From: Pyropia haitanensis
Taxonomy: Eukaryota > Rhodophyta > Bangiophyceae > Bangiales > Bangiaceae
Direction of reading: 5' to 3'
Assembly: GCA_008729055.1 (NCBI GenBank)
Contig: SDUX01000004.1
Location: 6,340,559-6,404,558 of the forward strand
DNA: 64,000 nt
The notes under the pieces were generated by a model. It had not been told where the DNA came from and did not search any database. It saw only the letters and a list, made by a program, of their open reading frames with translations. This document shows, piece by piece, positions 32,301-43,821 of the stretch. The position numbers and the translations under genes were made by a program. How positions within the stretch are numbered: position 1 is the first letter of the stretch; the number at the start of each line of letters is the position of its first letter.

Positions 32301-35300
32301 TTAGCGGACATGACGGCGACAGCGGCGGCGGCAAGCGAGGCGGCGGGCGTGACGGCGGCGGCAGGATGGACGGGCGATACGGGCGCGCTGAGGACGCCTC
32401 CGTCAGCGGCGGGAAGCGACAAGTCGTCGGGCATGGCTCGGGTGGCGGCCGCAGCAAATGACGGGCCGGACATGCCGTTGTTTCCGCCGCCGGCGTCGCC
32501 GCAACCGTGGCGCGGTGCCGGCGGCAGGTCGCCGGGCATGGCGAGGGTAGCGACCACAGCGGACGATGGGGCAGACTCGCCGCTGTTCCCGTCGCCGACG
32601 TCGCCGCAGCAACCATGGCGCGGCGTCGGCGGAGGGTCGCCAGGCATGGCGGGGGTGGCAGCGACGCGGGAGGACCCGCGTGGCGCGGCGAGTTCTTCTT
32701 TGCTGTTTCTGCCGCCGCTGCCGCGGCAACCGAGGGAGGGCGTCGGCGGCGGGTCGTCGCTCACGGCGTGGTCGGCGGAGACGGGGCGGTGGCAGCCGCC
32801 TGCGCCACCACCGCCGTCGCCGCAGGAATCGCAACAGCCGCAGCAGCCGCAGCGACCGCAAACACTCATCCAGGCTTGGGGACAAGCGCAGACGGCGCCG
32901 CCGCAGGCTTGGGAGGCATTGTCTCTGTCACCACGGTCGCAGCAGTCACAGCCATCCCAACGGCAGCAGCCCCTGCCGCAGCCGCAGCCGCAGCCGCAGC
33001 CGCAATCTCCGGTACAGCAGCTGCAGCCGCAGCCACAGAAGCTACCGCAGCAGGCGCAGGCTCAAGTGCAGGCGCAGACGCAGGCGCTGGAACAGACGCT
33101 GGCGCTGCTGCAGGCCCAGGCCAAGGTGCTAGCGCAGGAGCAACCGCATCAGGCGCAGACGTTGCTGCAGGCGCGGGCGCTACTGGAAGCGAGGACGCAG
33201 GCGCAGACGCAGGCCGAGGCGCAGAGCCAGCCCCAGCCACCATCGCGGCTCCAGCAGCAACCGCAGCAGCTGCAGCCCGAGTCGCAGCCGCAGCAGCTGT
33301 CGCAGGAGCAAGCCCAGCCGACGCAGGCGCAGGCACAGACGCAGCCACAGCCCCAGCGGCAACCGCAGCAGTTGCAGCCGCAAGCGCGGGAGCAAGCACA
33401 GCAGACGCCATCGCGGGGGCAGGCGCGAGCGCAGGAGCTCGAGCTGGCGTTGCAGCCGGTGCAATCGGATGCCGGGGCGCGGGCGCAGGCACACGCGGAA
33501 GCTCGGGTGCGGGCGCGGGTGCAGGTGCCCGCGCGGTCGCAGGTGCAGGCGCGGGATGTAGCGCAGGCTCAGCGGCAACCGCAGCCGCTGCAGTCGCGGC
33601 CGCAGCTGCCTCGCTGGGAAGAAGCGACAGCGCCGTCGCCACAGCCACTGCAGCAGCAGCAGCAGCGTCCATGGCCAGTGATCGAGCCGCAGCCGCAGCC
33701 GCAGCCGCAGCCCGAGCCGCAGCCACATCGTTGGGGACAAGCAGCAGAGCCATTGCCGCCTCGGCCGCCACAGCAGCCGCGGGCGTGGGGACATGCTGCT
33801 TCTCCGCGGTCCGCGCCACAGGCTCAGCAGCCGCAGCCGCAGCCGCAGGCGCAAGGCTGGGGAGAAGCGGGGACGGCGGCGGCGCGGCAACGGCCGGAGC
33901 AGCAGCCACATCCTCGGCAGCAGCTGTACCCGGATCCGCAGTCACACCCGCAGCCACAGCTGCAGCTACAACTGCAGCGCTGGAGTGCAGCAGGTGAGCC
34001 GTCGCTACCGCAGCCGCCGCAGCTTCCTCATGCGTGGGGACAAGCGGCGACGCCGCAGCCGGCGTCACCGCCACCGCAGCCTGCGCCACAACCGCAACCC
34101 GAGCTGGAGCTGCAGCCGCAAGCGCAGCCACGGGCGCAGGGGCAGGCCCAGGCCCAGGCGCGAATGCAGTCACAACCGCGGCCGCGGCCCCAACCTCAGC
34201 AGCAGCACCCGTCACGCTGGGGAGAAGCGGCACCGCCGCCACCAGAGCCGGAGCCAGAGCCGCTGCTGAGGTCGCAGCCGCAGCCGCAGCCGCAGCCGCA
34301 GCCGCAACCGCAGCCGCAGCCGCAGCCGCAGCCGCAGCCGCAGCCGCAGCCGCAGCCGCAGCCGCAGCCGCAGCCGCAGCCGCAGCCGGAGGCGCAACAG
34401 CGCTGGGGACCCAGCGTAGCGCTGTCACCGCGACGACCACGGCTACCGTCGCGGCGGCCGCCACGGCCGCCGCTGCCGCCGCGGCGGCCGCCTCAGCCGC
34501 AGCCGCCACCGCCGCCGCTGCAGCCGCCACCGCCGCCGCTGCAGCGGCCACCGCCGCCGCTGCAGCGGCCGCCGCAGCTGCTGCAGCGGCCGCCACTCGA
34601 GGCGTGGGCACGCACACTGCCCGAGACGTGGGTCGGCACGCCGCCGGTGCCGCCGCCCCACGCGTGGAGAGACGCGACGGCGGCGTCGCGAGGTGCATGG
34701 AGCCGAGACGCTCCGCCGCCGCCACAGCAGCCGCAGCCGCCGTCTCAGACGCTGCCGCAGCGGCCACAGTCGCTGCCACAATCGCAGCCGCCGCCACAAA
34801 CGCAGCCGCCGCCGCCGTCAACGTCGCGACCGCCGCTGGAGCCGGAGGCGCCGCTTGAGGCGCAGCCGCTGTCGCCGCCTTCGCCGCGAACGTCGCCGCC
34901 GCGAAAGTCACCGCCACGAACGCCGTCAACGCCGCGTCCCCCCGGCTCCCCGCTTCACCTGGCGTGGCCGCTGGGTTCCCGATACTCCCCCCGCCCTCCC
35001 CCCACGCGGACGCGGCGCTCATCCCCCACCGCGACGCCGCGGCTGCCATGGACCCCTCAGCTAACGACGCCGCTGCTCGCGCCCGCCGTCGCGTCGCCCT
35101 TTTCACTGCCGCCGTCAACGCCACGCACGCCGCTACCGCCCCTGTCGCCGCGGCCGCCGCCGCGCACGCCGCTGCTGCAGTCGCTGACGCCACGCACGCC
35201 ACTCCGGCTTCCGTCATCCGCGGCGCGCCCGCCGCTGCCGCCGTCACCGGCGACTCCGCGCACGCCGCTTCTGCCGCCGGCGGCGCCGGCTCGAGCGCCG

Positions 35301-36607
35301 CTGCCGCCATCGTCGGCACCGGGCACGCCGCGGACGCCGTCGACGGCGACGCACACGCCTCTGCGTCGCATGACGCCGTCGATGTTTTCTGACAGGGCGC
35401 TACCGCCGTCGCCGGCGGCTCGACCGCCGCCCCTGCCCCCGACGTCGCCTCGAACACCGCTGCCACAGCTGCCGCCGTGGCTGACCCCTCGAGCGTCGCT
35501 GCCGCTCCTGCCCCCGTCGGCAGCGTCTCGCACGCCGCTACCACCGTCGCCGGCGCCGGGCACGTCGCAGCCGCCGACGCTGGCGCCTCCGACACCACAG
35601 CCGCGCTCGCCGGCGACGCTGGCGCATCGGACGCCGTCGCCGCCATCACCGCCTCTATCCGCAGGGACGCCGCCACCGCCGCCAACATCGCCATCATCAC
35701 CACCGCTGCCACCATTGTCGCAACCACCACCGCCGCTGCTGCGGCCACCACCACGGCCGACGCGGCCGCCCCTCCGGGGCAAGCGCCGCCGCGGCCTGGA
35801 CCGTACAGAGGAGCCGTCGCGCCCGCCCACCATCCTGCGGGGCACTGGTGCCCGCGGCGGCGGCTGGGTAGGCGGCGGCGGCCGCGGCGCGCTCATGGCG
35901 GTCGCGGCGGCGCCGGACACCGGAGCCACCGCCGCCGCCGCCGCCGCCATGCTCGCAGACGCAGGGGGTGCCTCTCTCCCTAGCGGCGCCCCCGCCGAGG
36001 CCGACGCGGCCGCCGCCGCGGCCGCCGCGTCGGATGCGACGATCGACACTGACACGAGCGCTGCCGAGCCGGGCGTCGCCGCGCTCCCTGGCGTCACCGC
36101 CGACGCGGCGGCCACCGCCGTCAACACTGACCTAGGCGTTGCGGGCGTCACTGACGACGCCGCGGACGTGGTTGCCGCCATTGTGGCCACCGAGCAAGAC
36201 GTGGCCGGGCCTTCTGGCGCCACCGCCACCGCGGCGGCCACCGTCGTCGCCGCCGAGCCCGGCGTTGCAGCGCTTCCGGCCGGCCCCGTCGACGACGACG
36301 GCATCGAAGTGCTCATCACGGACCCCCCCCCCCCCCCACCCCCCCCCCCCCCCCCCGCGTCCCCCCCCCTTCTCCCTCGGCATTCCACCGGTGCGTCTGG
36401 TGCGGCACCGTCACGCGCACCGCCGACGCGCTCGTCGCGCACGTGGCGGTGGCGCACCCCGGGCAGGACGCGTCGTGGCTGGCGGCCAACCGCGGGGGGG
36501 GGCAGAGGGGGCGCCGCGACGACTGGCTGCCGTTGCCGGCGACGCCATCGCCAATGCCGCCACCACCGCCGCCGCCGCCACCTGACGATGGGGATGACGA
36601 GTTTTGA
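29307..36607 (+). CDS. Giant Pro/Gln-rich protein with C-terminal C2H2 finger
   Basis: Unrecognised protein of about 2430 residues. The ATG at 29307 gives MDLSNSEKDEVEESDEMERG, an acidic N-terminus, followed by Pro/Arg-rich, Gly/Asp-rich and Ala-rich helical stretches (LTAEEVQAWSAARKAAFAAR near 31390). A long Gln/Pro/Ala region follows (about 32820-34400, including a (CAGCCG)n run at 34274-34388), then Pro/Thr/Ser-rich sequence. Near the end an acidic DDDGIEVLITD resembles a SUMO-interacting motif. After two long C runs (36323-36337 and 36339-36356) the frame must shift to read FHRCVWCGTV...ALVAHVAVAH, a C2H2 finger (CX2CX12HX4H, 36392-36457), and the acidic end PDDGDDEF with TGA 36605-36607. 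The QP frame puts G/C at third positions, like the other genes, while other frames give poly-Ala or poly-Leu/Arg. A nuclear regulatory scaffold is a guess; the middle could contain unseen introns. Confidence 0.5.
34274..34388 (+). repeat. (CAGCCG)n hexanucleotide run encoding Gln-Pro
   Basis: About 19 uninterrupted copies inside the giant open frame. The length should be unstable between strains. Confidence 0.9.
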
Positions 36608-38536
36608 CGCGCAACGCCGCGCCGACGCACAGGCGGTGAGGGGGGGAAGGAGGGGGTCGGCTGGCGGTACCGCGCCGCACCCATGGCGGTCCGCCACGGC
36701 CACAGCGGGCCGTCCCAGCGACTGGCACCATCCCTGCCCTCCCGCGAGCGCGCCTACAAGCGCGGTGCGTGGGACAGGGGCGGCTGCGGCAATGGCGGTG
36801 GCGTGGCAACGTGTGAGGGCGGGGGCAGCGGGAGGGGGGGCGGCGGTCGGGGGAGGAGTGATGGCGGTGTCTCGCGGGCTCATGTGACACCACCGCCCGC
36901 GCGCCACCTCATGGACGGCGTCCGTGGGGCTCTCTGGTGGGGAGGTGTGGGGACAGGCGAGGAAGAGCACGACAGCGCCAGCGAGTGTCGGTCGATGGCC
37001 TGGCACGTCCAATCACGAGTAACAGACATTTGAAAGACGTTGTATCAATACGGATGCATCTCATTGGTTGACAGCCGCCTGCAACACTCAGATTGCATAA
37101 AGGAAAGGCGTCCAAAGACCGAGAGACACCGACAAGCAAGCTTGGCAGGGGGGGCGGCACTGGACCACCACACACCATCACAAGTGTCATGAGCTGGACT
37201 GTCACGAGCAGTTCTATGCTCATCCACTCTGTGTGTCTCTCGCCCTTTGCGCTGCTTCACTGGGAAGCCAGTTGTCCGCCAACAGTCCCTCCTAGTGTCT
37301 ATTCTACTGGACGATTGCATCAAGTGATGCACGATTTTGCATCAATTGATGCACACCCGACGCCAGCCGGAAATCGCCGTCTGCGCGTCCCCTGCATAGG
37401 TAAATTGCTGTCCCGCCGGCTACAACACGCACTTCCTGGGCCTTTTTGTGTCCCTACGACCTTCACCTTCGCTTGTTTGGGGCCAGCGCAACAGAATGGT
37501 GGAGCAACCAAGGGTGAGGGGTGCCCAACAAACTTTCCCCGTCACGCAGGCCATAGGGCGGCGGCCAAGAGAGTGCGAGGATGGTTGGGAGCGGGAAGGA
37601 CTGCGGCGGGTGGATAAGGTTGAGGGGGCAGCAGCGGGGACGGGGAATGCGGCCTGGTGCGCGGTCGACGCCCCCACGGCAGCCACCCTCCCCATCCGCC
37701 TACCACCCCCTGGGGCTGCTCCGCACTCCCCCGATTCCGCGGCGGCCGTCGACCTCCCCGTCTCGTCCCCCCGCCTCCCCACGGCACGCCCAACCTGTAC
37801 GACTCCTCCGACGCCCACCTCTCTCCCGCTACGACCCTTCCAGCCCGCCCTCACGACTATCTTGCCGTTCCTCCCCCGCCCCACCCTATCAAGCCCGTCC
37901 ATATCCGCTTCGTCCCACCCTCCCCCCAGGCTGGTGGTCGGCGCCTCACCCGATGTCCGCCGACCCTCCCTGGCGCTGTCGCTCGACGGTCGCTGTCCCT
38001 GTACACTAAGCGACGGCTGCCAGCTCCCCCCCCCCCATCCCACCAACGTTTGTTCTTTTGAAACCACGCTCTGGCGGGAGCACCGCGCAGGGCGGCGCTT
38101 GAGGAGTTGCCGGGGGCATTGGCGGGGTCCGAGGAGAGGGGGTGGACGGGGGGGAGGGAAGGGGGGGGGTGGCGGGCTTGGCTGCAGCCCGTCCATTGTT
38201 CTTTTTCCGCCGTCTCATGGTGCAGTGGGCTGGCGGATGGGGGGGGAACTGCAGACGGGGGAGTGGGCGGCAGGCAGGAGCAGCAGGTCACCTTTTTATG
38301 CTCCTTTGTGCCCAGCGCGGGCGACTCGGAGGCCGCATGCCGAGCTCCCAGACGGGCCTCGTCGGCCGCTTTGGCGCCAAAAAAAGGCGAGGAAAAGCCC
38401 GCCTTCTGTGGTGTTCTCCTTTGAATGGGATGCACTCAAGCTCTCCCAAGGGTAAACAGCCGTCGCTGAGTCCATTTCTTGTGTCAGAATGAGCAGGGGA
38501 CAAAGAGAAGTAAGAGAAAACAGGCCCTGGAAAAGG

Positions 38537-38569
38537 GGATCATTTGATCCTAAAAGGCTCAAATGATCC
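38537..38569. repeat. Perfect 11-bp inverted repeat (hairpin)
   Basis: GGATCATTTGA and TCAAATGATCC are separated by 11 bases. The left arm plus the next bases is itself a palindrome (GGATCATTTGATCC, imperfect at the centre). Confidence 0.8.
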
Positions 38570-38620
38570 GGTCGGTAGAATAGACACTAGGGGGCGTTTG
38601 ATCCCTTGCGGTCCGGCCCG

Positions 38621-38652
<32 letters not shown>
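38621..38652 (+). repeat. C32 homopolymer
   Basis: Thirty-two consecutive C, the longest homopolymer noticed in the window. Confidence 0.95.
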
Positions 38653-38654
<2 letters not shown>

Positions 38655-39230
38655 GAGGGATGTGCCCACGTGCGCGTTCCGCGGTACCGGCCACCACGGG
38701 CGCAGCGACGTGCGTTGTGCGTCGGCGGCGGTGGCAACTGGCAGATGCGGCGCGTCCGTGTGGCCGAGCCGGCGGTGGCAACAACGGGGGCGGCGACAGC
38801 GGCGGCGGTGGCGGCGGCGGCGGCGGCGGTGGCGGTTCAGCGATGGCGGGTGCGGGTGCGCGTGCTTGTGTCGGGGAGGGAAAGAGTACCAGCTGCCGCC
38901 GCGGCGACGGACGGGCGCACACGCACGCGTCCGTAGCGTGCCAGCAGGAATTTCACTGAACAAGAGTCGAGACGAGCACGCGTCGCCACGCGGGAAAAGA
39001 GCACTGGAAAGAGGGGCCACGGCGCCATGACATAGGGGCGTTTGCAACGGTAGGGGCACTTATCCAACAATGGCCGTCGGGAGCGCTTCGTGAGCGGAGG
39101 GGGAAGGCGCCCAGCCGTGGCGCCGGGAGACGAGCAAGTGGCCTCCCGGTGGGTGCCGGTGGGGCCAAACCTAGCGGCGATCTCCGCAGGTTCACGTCCC
39201 GCACGCCCGGCGGGGGTTCACGGGCGAGAA

Positions 39231-39252
39231 GGATAATACCAGCCTTGGGATT
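39231..39252. repeat. 22-bp dispersed repeat, copy 1 (inverted to 44978-44999)
   Basis: An exact 22-base match to the reverse complement of 44978-44999, next to extra copies of a CCAGAATCCCAA-type motif on both sides. It may be the edge of a dispersed element. Confidence 0.6.
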
Positions 39253-39312
39253 CCCAAGGTCCAGAATCCCAACCCCCCGCCAGGCGCTGCATTCAAGGGG
39301 TGCGTGTGGGGG

Positions 39313-39417
39313 GCCCGTGAGCCCCCCTGGGGGGACCTGGTGGACTTCCCGGCATGGACTTCAAATCCATGGACTGGCAGCGGCAGCAGCGTCCTCATTG
39401 CAGCCCATACTATTTTT
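39313..39417 (+). ncRNA. tRNA-Sec-like D-arm and UCA anticodon arm with T6 terminator
   Basis: 39353-39371 forms a 6-bp stem with the seven-base loop CTTCAAA, exactly the anticodon arm shape of selenocysteine tRNA (anticodon TCA at 39361-39363). Just upstream, GGGGACCTGGTGGACTTCCC (39331-39350) resembles the long D-arm with CCTGGTGG common in Sec tRNAs. GCCCGTGAG (39313-39321) could be a 9-base acceptor 5' strand. TTTTTT at 39412-39417 would be a Pol III terminator. No T-arm or 3' acceptor strand follows. A T-loop-like GGTTCACGTCC lies upstream (39189-39199), and a strand able to pair 9 bp with the acceptor lies at 39217-39225, but the two cannot be joined into one clean cloverleaf. It may be a permuted gene, a remnant or a coincidence. 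Confidence 0.3.
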
Positions 39418-39744
39418 TGCACAGAACTCTGGAGCCTCTCTTTTCCGTACACTTCGGTAGCGCAATCCGCTGCGAGCCGCACTCGCGCACCACGGCTGCG
39501 CCCGTCGCGCTGGCCACCGTCGCGCTCGCGCGACATCACTGTAAAACGGCCCCGTGCCAGTCAGCAGTGCAGCATCACGTCTGACAGCGGCTGCCCTAGG
39601 CACGTGCCATGGCGCGTGCCCGGCCGCGTGCGCGTGCCGCATGACGCGTGCCCTACCCCCACGCACGGTGCCAGCGTGGGTGTGCGGCACCGCGCTGGCT
39701 GCCCCTCCTCTCATTGCGGTCTGCGCTGCCCGGCCCCCGGCTTC

Positions 39745-40440
39745 TGCCGCCGGGCCCCCCCGGCCGCGCGGCGCCCGCCGCCGCCCGGCACCCGGCCCCC
39801 GCTGCCCGCCGCCCGCCGCGCGGCGCCCGCCGCCGCCCGCCGCCGCCCGCCGCGCGGCGCCCGCCGCCGCCCGCTGCCCGCCGCCGCCCGGCACCCGGCG
39901 CCCGCCGCGCGGCGCCCGCCGCGCGGCGCCCGCCGCGCGGCGCCCGCCGCCGCCCGCTGCCCGCCGCCGCCCGGCACCCGGCCCCCGCCGCGCGGCGCCC
40001 GCCGCCGCCCGGCACCCGGCCCCCGCCGCCCGCCGCCCGCCGCCGCCCGCCGCCCGCCGCCGCCCGGCACCCGGCCCCCGCCGCCCGCCGCCCGCCGCGC
40101 GGCGCCCGCCGCCGCCCGCCGCGCGGCGCCCGCCGCCGCCCGCTGCCCGCCGCCGCCCGGCACCCGGCGCCCGCCGCGCGGCGCCCGCCGCGCGGCGCCC
40201 GCCGCGCGGCGCCCGCCGCCGTCCGCTGCCCGCCGCCGCCCGGCACCCGGCCCCCGCCGCGCGGCGCCCGCCGCCGCCCGGCACCCGGCCCCCGCCGCCC
40301 GCCGCCCGCCGCCGCCCGCCGCCCGCCGCCGCCCGGCACCCGCCGCGCGGCGCCCACCGCCGCCCGCCGCCCGCCGCCGCCCGCCGCCCGCCGCCCGCCG
40401 CCCGCCGCCGCTCGGCACCCCGCTTCTGCCCTCCGGCCCC
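39745..40440 (+). repeat. Extremely GC-rich minisatellite with 269-bp higher-order period
   Basis: It is built from CCCGCCGC / GCGCGGCG / GGCACCCGG blocks. The block ending GCACCCGGCG at 39891-39900 recurs at 40160-40169 with nearly identical flanks for more than 200 bp. The frames through it encode only Pro/Ala/Arg. Confidence 0.8.
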
Positions 40441-42120
40441 CGCCGCTGCCCGGCCCGCGGCCCCGGCCGCCTGTGCCCCGGCATCCGGCCCCCGGCCCCC
40501 GGCGCCCAGTCTCCGTCGTCCGGCACCCGCCGCAGCGTCGCGTGCCGGCGGGGGGCGTGGCGACCGCCGGGGTAGGGACGGCGTCCGTGGCAACGGGCGG
40601 CGGGGGACTGCGGGGGCCGTCGAGGGGCGGCGGGGAGGGGGGCCGTGGTGGCCGCCGGGGGGGGGCGGCTGGCGTGGCCTCTGGGGGGTGGCGACCGTGA
40701 TTGCCGCGGGCGGTGGCGGCCGCCGGGGGGAGGCAGCCCCCTGGGGGTGGCAGCCGCCGGGGGAAACGGCCGCGCCGGGGGGCGTCGGGGGGCGTCGGGG
40801 GGCGGCCGCGTCCGCGGGGGCTGCCGAGAAAGGGTGGCCACGGCGGCTGGCGGGGGGGGGCGGCCGCGGCGGCTGGCGGGGTGGGGGCGGCCACGGCGGC
40901 CGCGGGGCGGCCGCGGCAGCGGCGGCCGCCGGGGGCGGCAATGGCTGCGGCTGGTGCTTGGGGGGAAGTGGCCTCGGCGGCACTCCACCGCCACTGCCCC
41001 GGCCGGTGGGGGGGGCTGACGCCGCCGCCGCGCACTGCGGTCTCCCCCCTGACGCGACCGCGGCAGGCTGGCGCCCGCGCCGCGGCGAGCCGCCTCCCCT
41101 GACGCTGGTTGAGGCGGCCGGGCAGCAAGACGACTGTGGCGACCAGCTACTCACATGGCAGGCAGGGATATTTGATTGTATTTACAATCCAAGCGATTAT
41201 TCCACGGAGGTCAACAGTACATACACATCCGACTTGACTCACATCTCCTGGCCTATCTGGCGAATCAGATGTCCAATTCGTCCAACCTGATAGGCTGTTG
41301 AACAATCTGAACTGGGCGAGATGAAGATTGTAGTACTGAATCAATTGTTTCCGGAGGTGGGCTTACCATATTTGACTCTGAACCCATCCTGGTCAGCGAC
41401 TTGCGACTGCCAACGCCGAAGACTGAAGCGCCGGCGTCTGACGCCCCCCTCCTCCCCGCCCCGGTCGCCCGCTTCGCCGTTATCCGCTCTCCGAGCAGAC
41501 TTGGTGGATATGTATGCCTTGTCTCCGACTCCTATCAGTGTTGAGAGCGCGCCCGCACACACGTCTGTCACGGCAGCGACCAGAACGGTTTCATGGAGGG
41601 CCGAAGTGCATCACCCTCTCACCACTGGTTCCGCCGCTCGGGCGCGCTAGTGACGGTGAAACGCCGTCAGTTGTGACGTTTTGGCGTCCCCAATGGTCCA
41701 CGCTCCACCAGCCTGCGTATTTTTTTATAGTGAATAGCGCTGACAAGCGCCGCCTGTCCGTCATGGTGTGACCTGTTGCTCGGTATGTACGTGCACGTGG
41801 AGTACATAGGTCCCGCGGAGCTGGATAGATCCGTCATTCCCGAGTAAACTGATGACGCTGCGACTATTGATGTATCTTTTTATTGCTCTGCACCAACATA
41901 GGGGGCAGAACAAGCCTGTAACCGGGTGTGGCAAGCGCTTCACGCTATAAATTCCCCGCCTCTCAGAGCTGTTCAGTGCTCCATGGTCCTCGTTTTTTGC
42001 ACAGACAATGAGTTTATGAGTACCTGGTGGCATACAATTGCTCAAAGTGGTTGGATGGCATGCCGGGGTCCGCACATTGCTGAACCCGTGCAGAAGGAGG
42101 CGCCTTGGGACATGTCGCAC
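40441..42120. other. GC-rich low-complexity DNA grading into a lower-GC island
   Basis: 40441-41140 is G/C-rich with repeated CCGGGGGG-type blocks and no convincing gene. 41150-42120 has much lower GC with short unrecognised open frames, and it joins the inverted repeat at 42121. Confidence 0.45.
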
Positions 42121-42735
42121 TGCTGGACGCGCCCACAGCGCCGATGAGAACAAAAAAGGTTGCGGAGGATGTCTGCTGTACTGTTGGGATCTCATAATTG
42201 TATCTTTTTGTGCGTGAGAGTACTGTGGGGCGTTGGACGGCCTGTCGAGGCTACCTGTCCAGAATGGCCACTTTGGGGGTCTGTATGACCCACTTCCCGT
42301 CGTTTGCGAAACCTTCTGAGCACATGACCGTGCTCAGCGACCTCGATTTAGTCGATTGAGCATGCTTCAGAAAAGTTGGTGAAGTGGTCCCTGACTCTTG
42401 TTGCACTTGGTGAAGTGCCCTGCGCACACTTCGGTGCAAGGCGTCACACACCGCTACGACGCGTTTCAGAAAGTGAAGCAAAATCTTCTCAAGCTGTTCC
42501 CGCCAGACTAAGTCGATGACGCTGAGCACGAATATGTGCTCAGAAAATGTCGCAAACATCGGGAAGCAGGTCATATGGGCCCCCAAAAGTCCATTCTGGA
42601 CAGGTAGCCGCGACAGGCCGTCTAGCGCCCCACAGTGCTCTCATCCTTCAAAAACTACATCTATCAGATCTATACAGTGTATTCAGCTACCTCCGCAGCT
42701 TTTTGCACTTTCAACGGCGCTGTGGGCTCATCCAG
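42121..42735. mobile_element. Foldback-like long inverted repeat
   Basis: Left arm 42121-42358 and right arm 42505-42735 are imperfect reverse complements. Matching anchors include CCTGTCCAGAAT (42254-42265) with its complement at 42593-42604, CTGAGCACA with its complement, and GCCCACAGCGCC (42132-42143) with 42715-42727. Weaker similarity appears to extend outward to about 41990 and 42820. The spacer is about 150 bp. No transposase and no clear target duplication were found. It is either a foldback/MITE-type element or an inverted duplication. Confidence 0.7.
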
Positions 42736-43110
42736 CTGCGCTACAGTGCATACCACCGTATCAGCAGTCAGTCAGTCACGAATGAGTGAACTGCAGAGTA
42801 CTGTCTTTGCATTTTTACGGGACGATGGCCAACGGATACCTCTGCCCTCAGCGTTAACTAAACAGAGTTGACCCATTACGCTCAAAAAAGCTCGGAGCGG
42901 GCGCCTAAAGCGCTTCTGCCACCCAGCCTCTCGACTGTCCTGTCCGCCGTACGGGTGCACGACGCCCGATGTGTGCACCAATAGATTCAGCATGATCGTT
43001 TTACCCAGGTAAGACTATTTCTTCCCACGGTGGGTCTCTCATGCACTCTATATCCAGGCCCATACTGCACAGCGGATGACAAAGAAGCAGACGGGAGGCA
43101 CTTTCTTGCA
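42736..43110. other. Lower-GC spacer
   Basis: No gene is seen. It may contain the outer part of the right foldback arm. Confidence 0.4.
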
Positions 43111-43114
43111 CTGC

Positions 43115-43787
43115 CGGCGCTGCCGTGGCAAGCGGATCGGCGGCGGCCGGCAGCGACAGCAGAGGCGGCAGCGGCAGCCGGAGCGGTAGCCAACCGGCAG
43201 GGGCGGCGGCGATGGTGAGAGCGGCCGGGGCGGCAGCCGGCCAGCGGCCGGCCGGGCAGCTGGCCGACAAAGGTAGCCCGCGATTGGCGGCAAAAGGCAG
43301 GCGGCGGCAGCCTGCTGGCGGCGGCCGGCAGCAAAGGCGGCGGCGGCAGCGGCAGCAGGGCGGCAGCAACCCGGTGGGGGCGGCGGCGGCGGGGGCGGCG
43401 GCCGGGGCGGCAGCCCGGGCGGCAGGCGGCCGGCGGCCGGCCAGGCAGGCGGCCGGCGGCGGCAGCCCGCCAGCGGCGGCAGCACGCCGGCCGCGGTAGC
43501 CGGCGGCAGCGGCGGCGGCCGGGGGCCGGACCGGCGGCCGGCCGGCGGGGGCGGCCGCCCCCGGCCAGGGTGGCGACCGGTGGCGGCGGCGGTGGTGGCA
43601 GCCGCAGCCGCGACGGCAGCCAACCGGCGGATGCGGCGGCGGGGGACGCAGGGGCGGCGGCCAACGCGGCCGCCCGGGCGGCAGGCGGCCGGCGGCCGGC
43701 CAGGCAGGCGGCCGGCGGCCGGCAGCAACGGCGGCGGCGGCAGCGGCAGCCGGGGCGGCAGCAGCCCGCAGCGGCAGGGGCAGAGGC

Positions 43788-43821
<34 letters not shown>

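Larger units (their letters stand above)
36608..39120. other. Gene-poor spacer with lower-GC patches, palindromes and a C32 run
   Basis: No gene recognised. 36960-37560 has lower GC and carries two palindromic TGCATCA-N-TGATGCA-type motifs 22 bp apart (37315-37354). A perfect 11-bp-stem hairpin lies at 38537-38569, shortly before a C32 run. The remainder is GC-rich low complexity. Confidence 0.45.

Noticed and set aside
32866..35754. A 962-codon Ala-rich open frame on the minus strand
   Set aside because: It is the antisense shadow of the Gln/Pro-repeat gene, and third codon positions favour the plus-strand frame.
39181..39199. GTGAACCTGCGGA on the minus strand, as at the 3' end of 18S rRNA
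   Set aside because: Only about 13 bases match and no neighbouring rRNA helix sequence is present; likely coincidence.
39121..39212. An ordinary tRNA with acceptor CGCCGGG / CCCGGCG around the GGTTCACGTCC T-loop
   Set aside because: There is no valid seven-base anticodon loop, the T-stem has a mismatch and the acceptor does not abut the T-arm.
39353..39371. The same hairpin read on the minus strand as a tRNA-Ser(TGA) anticodon arm
   Set aside because: No acceptor, variable or T-arm fits on that strand, and the T6 terminator is on the plus strand.
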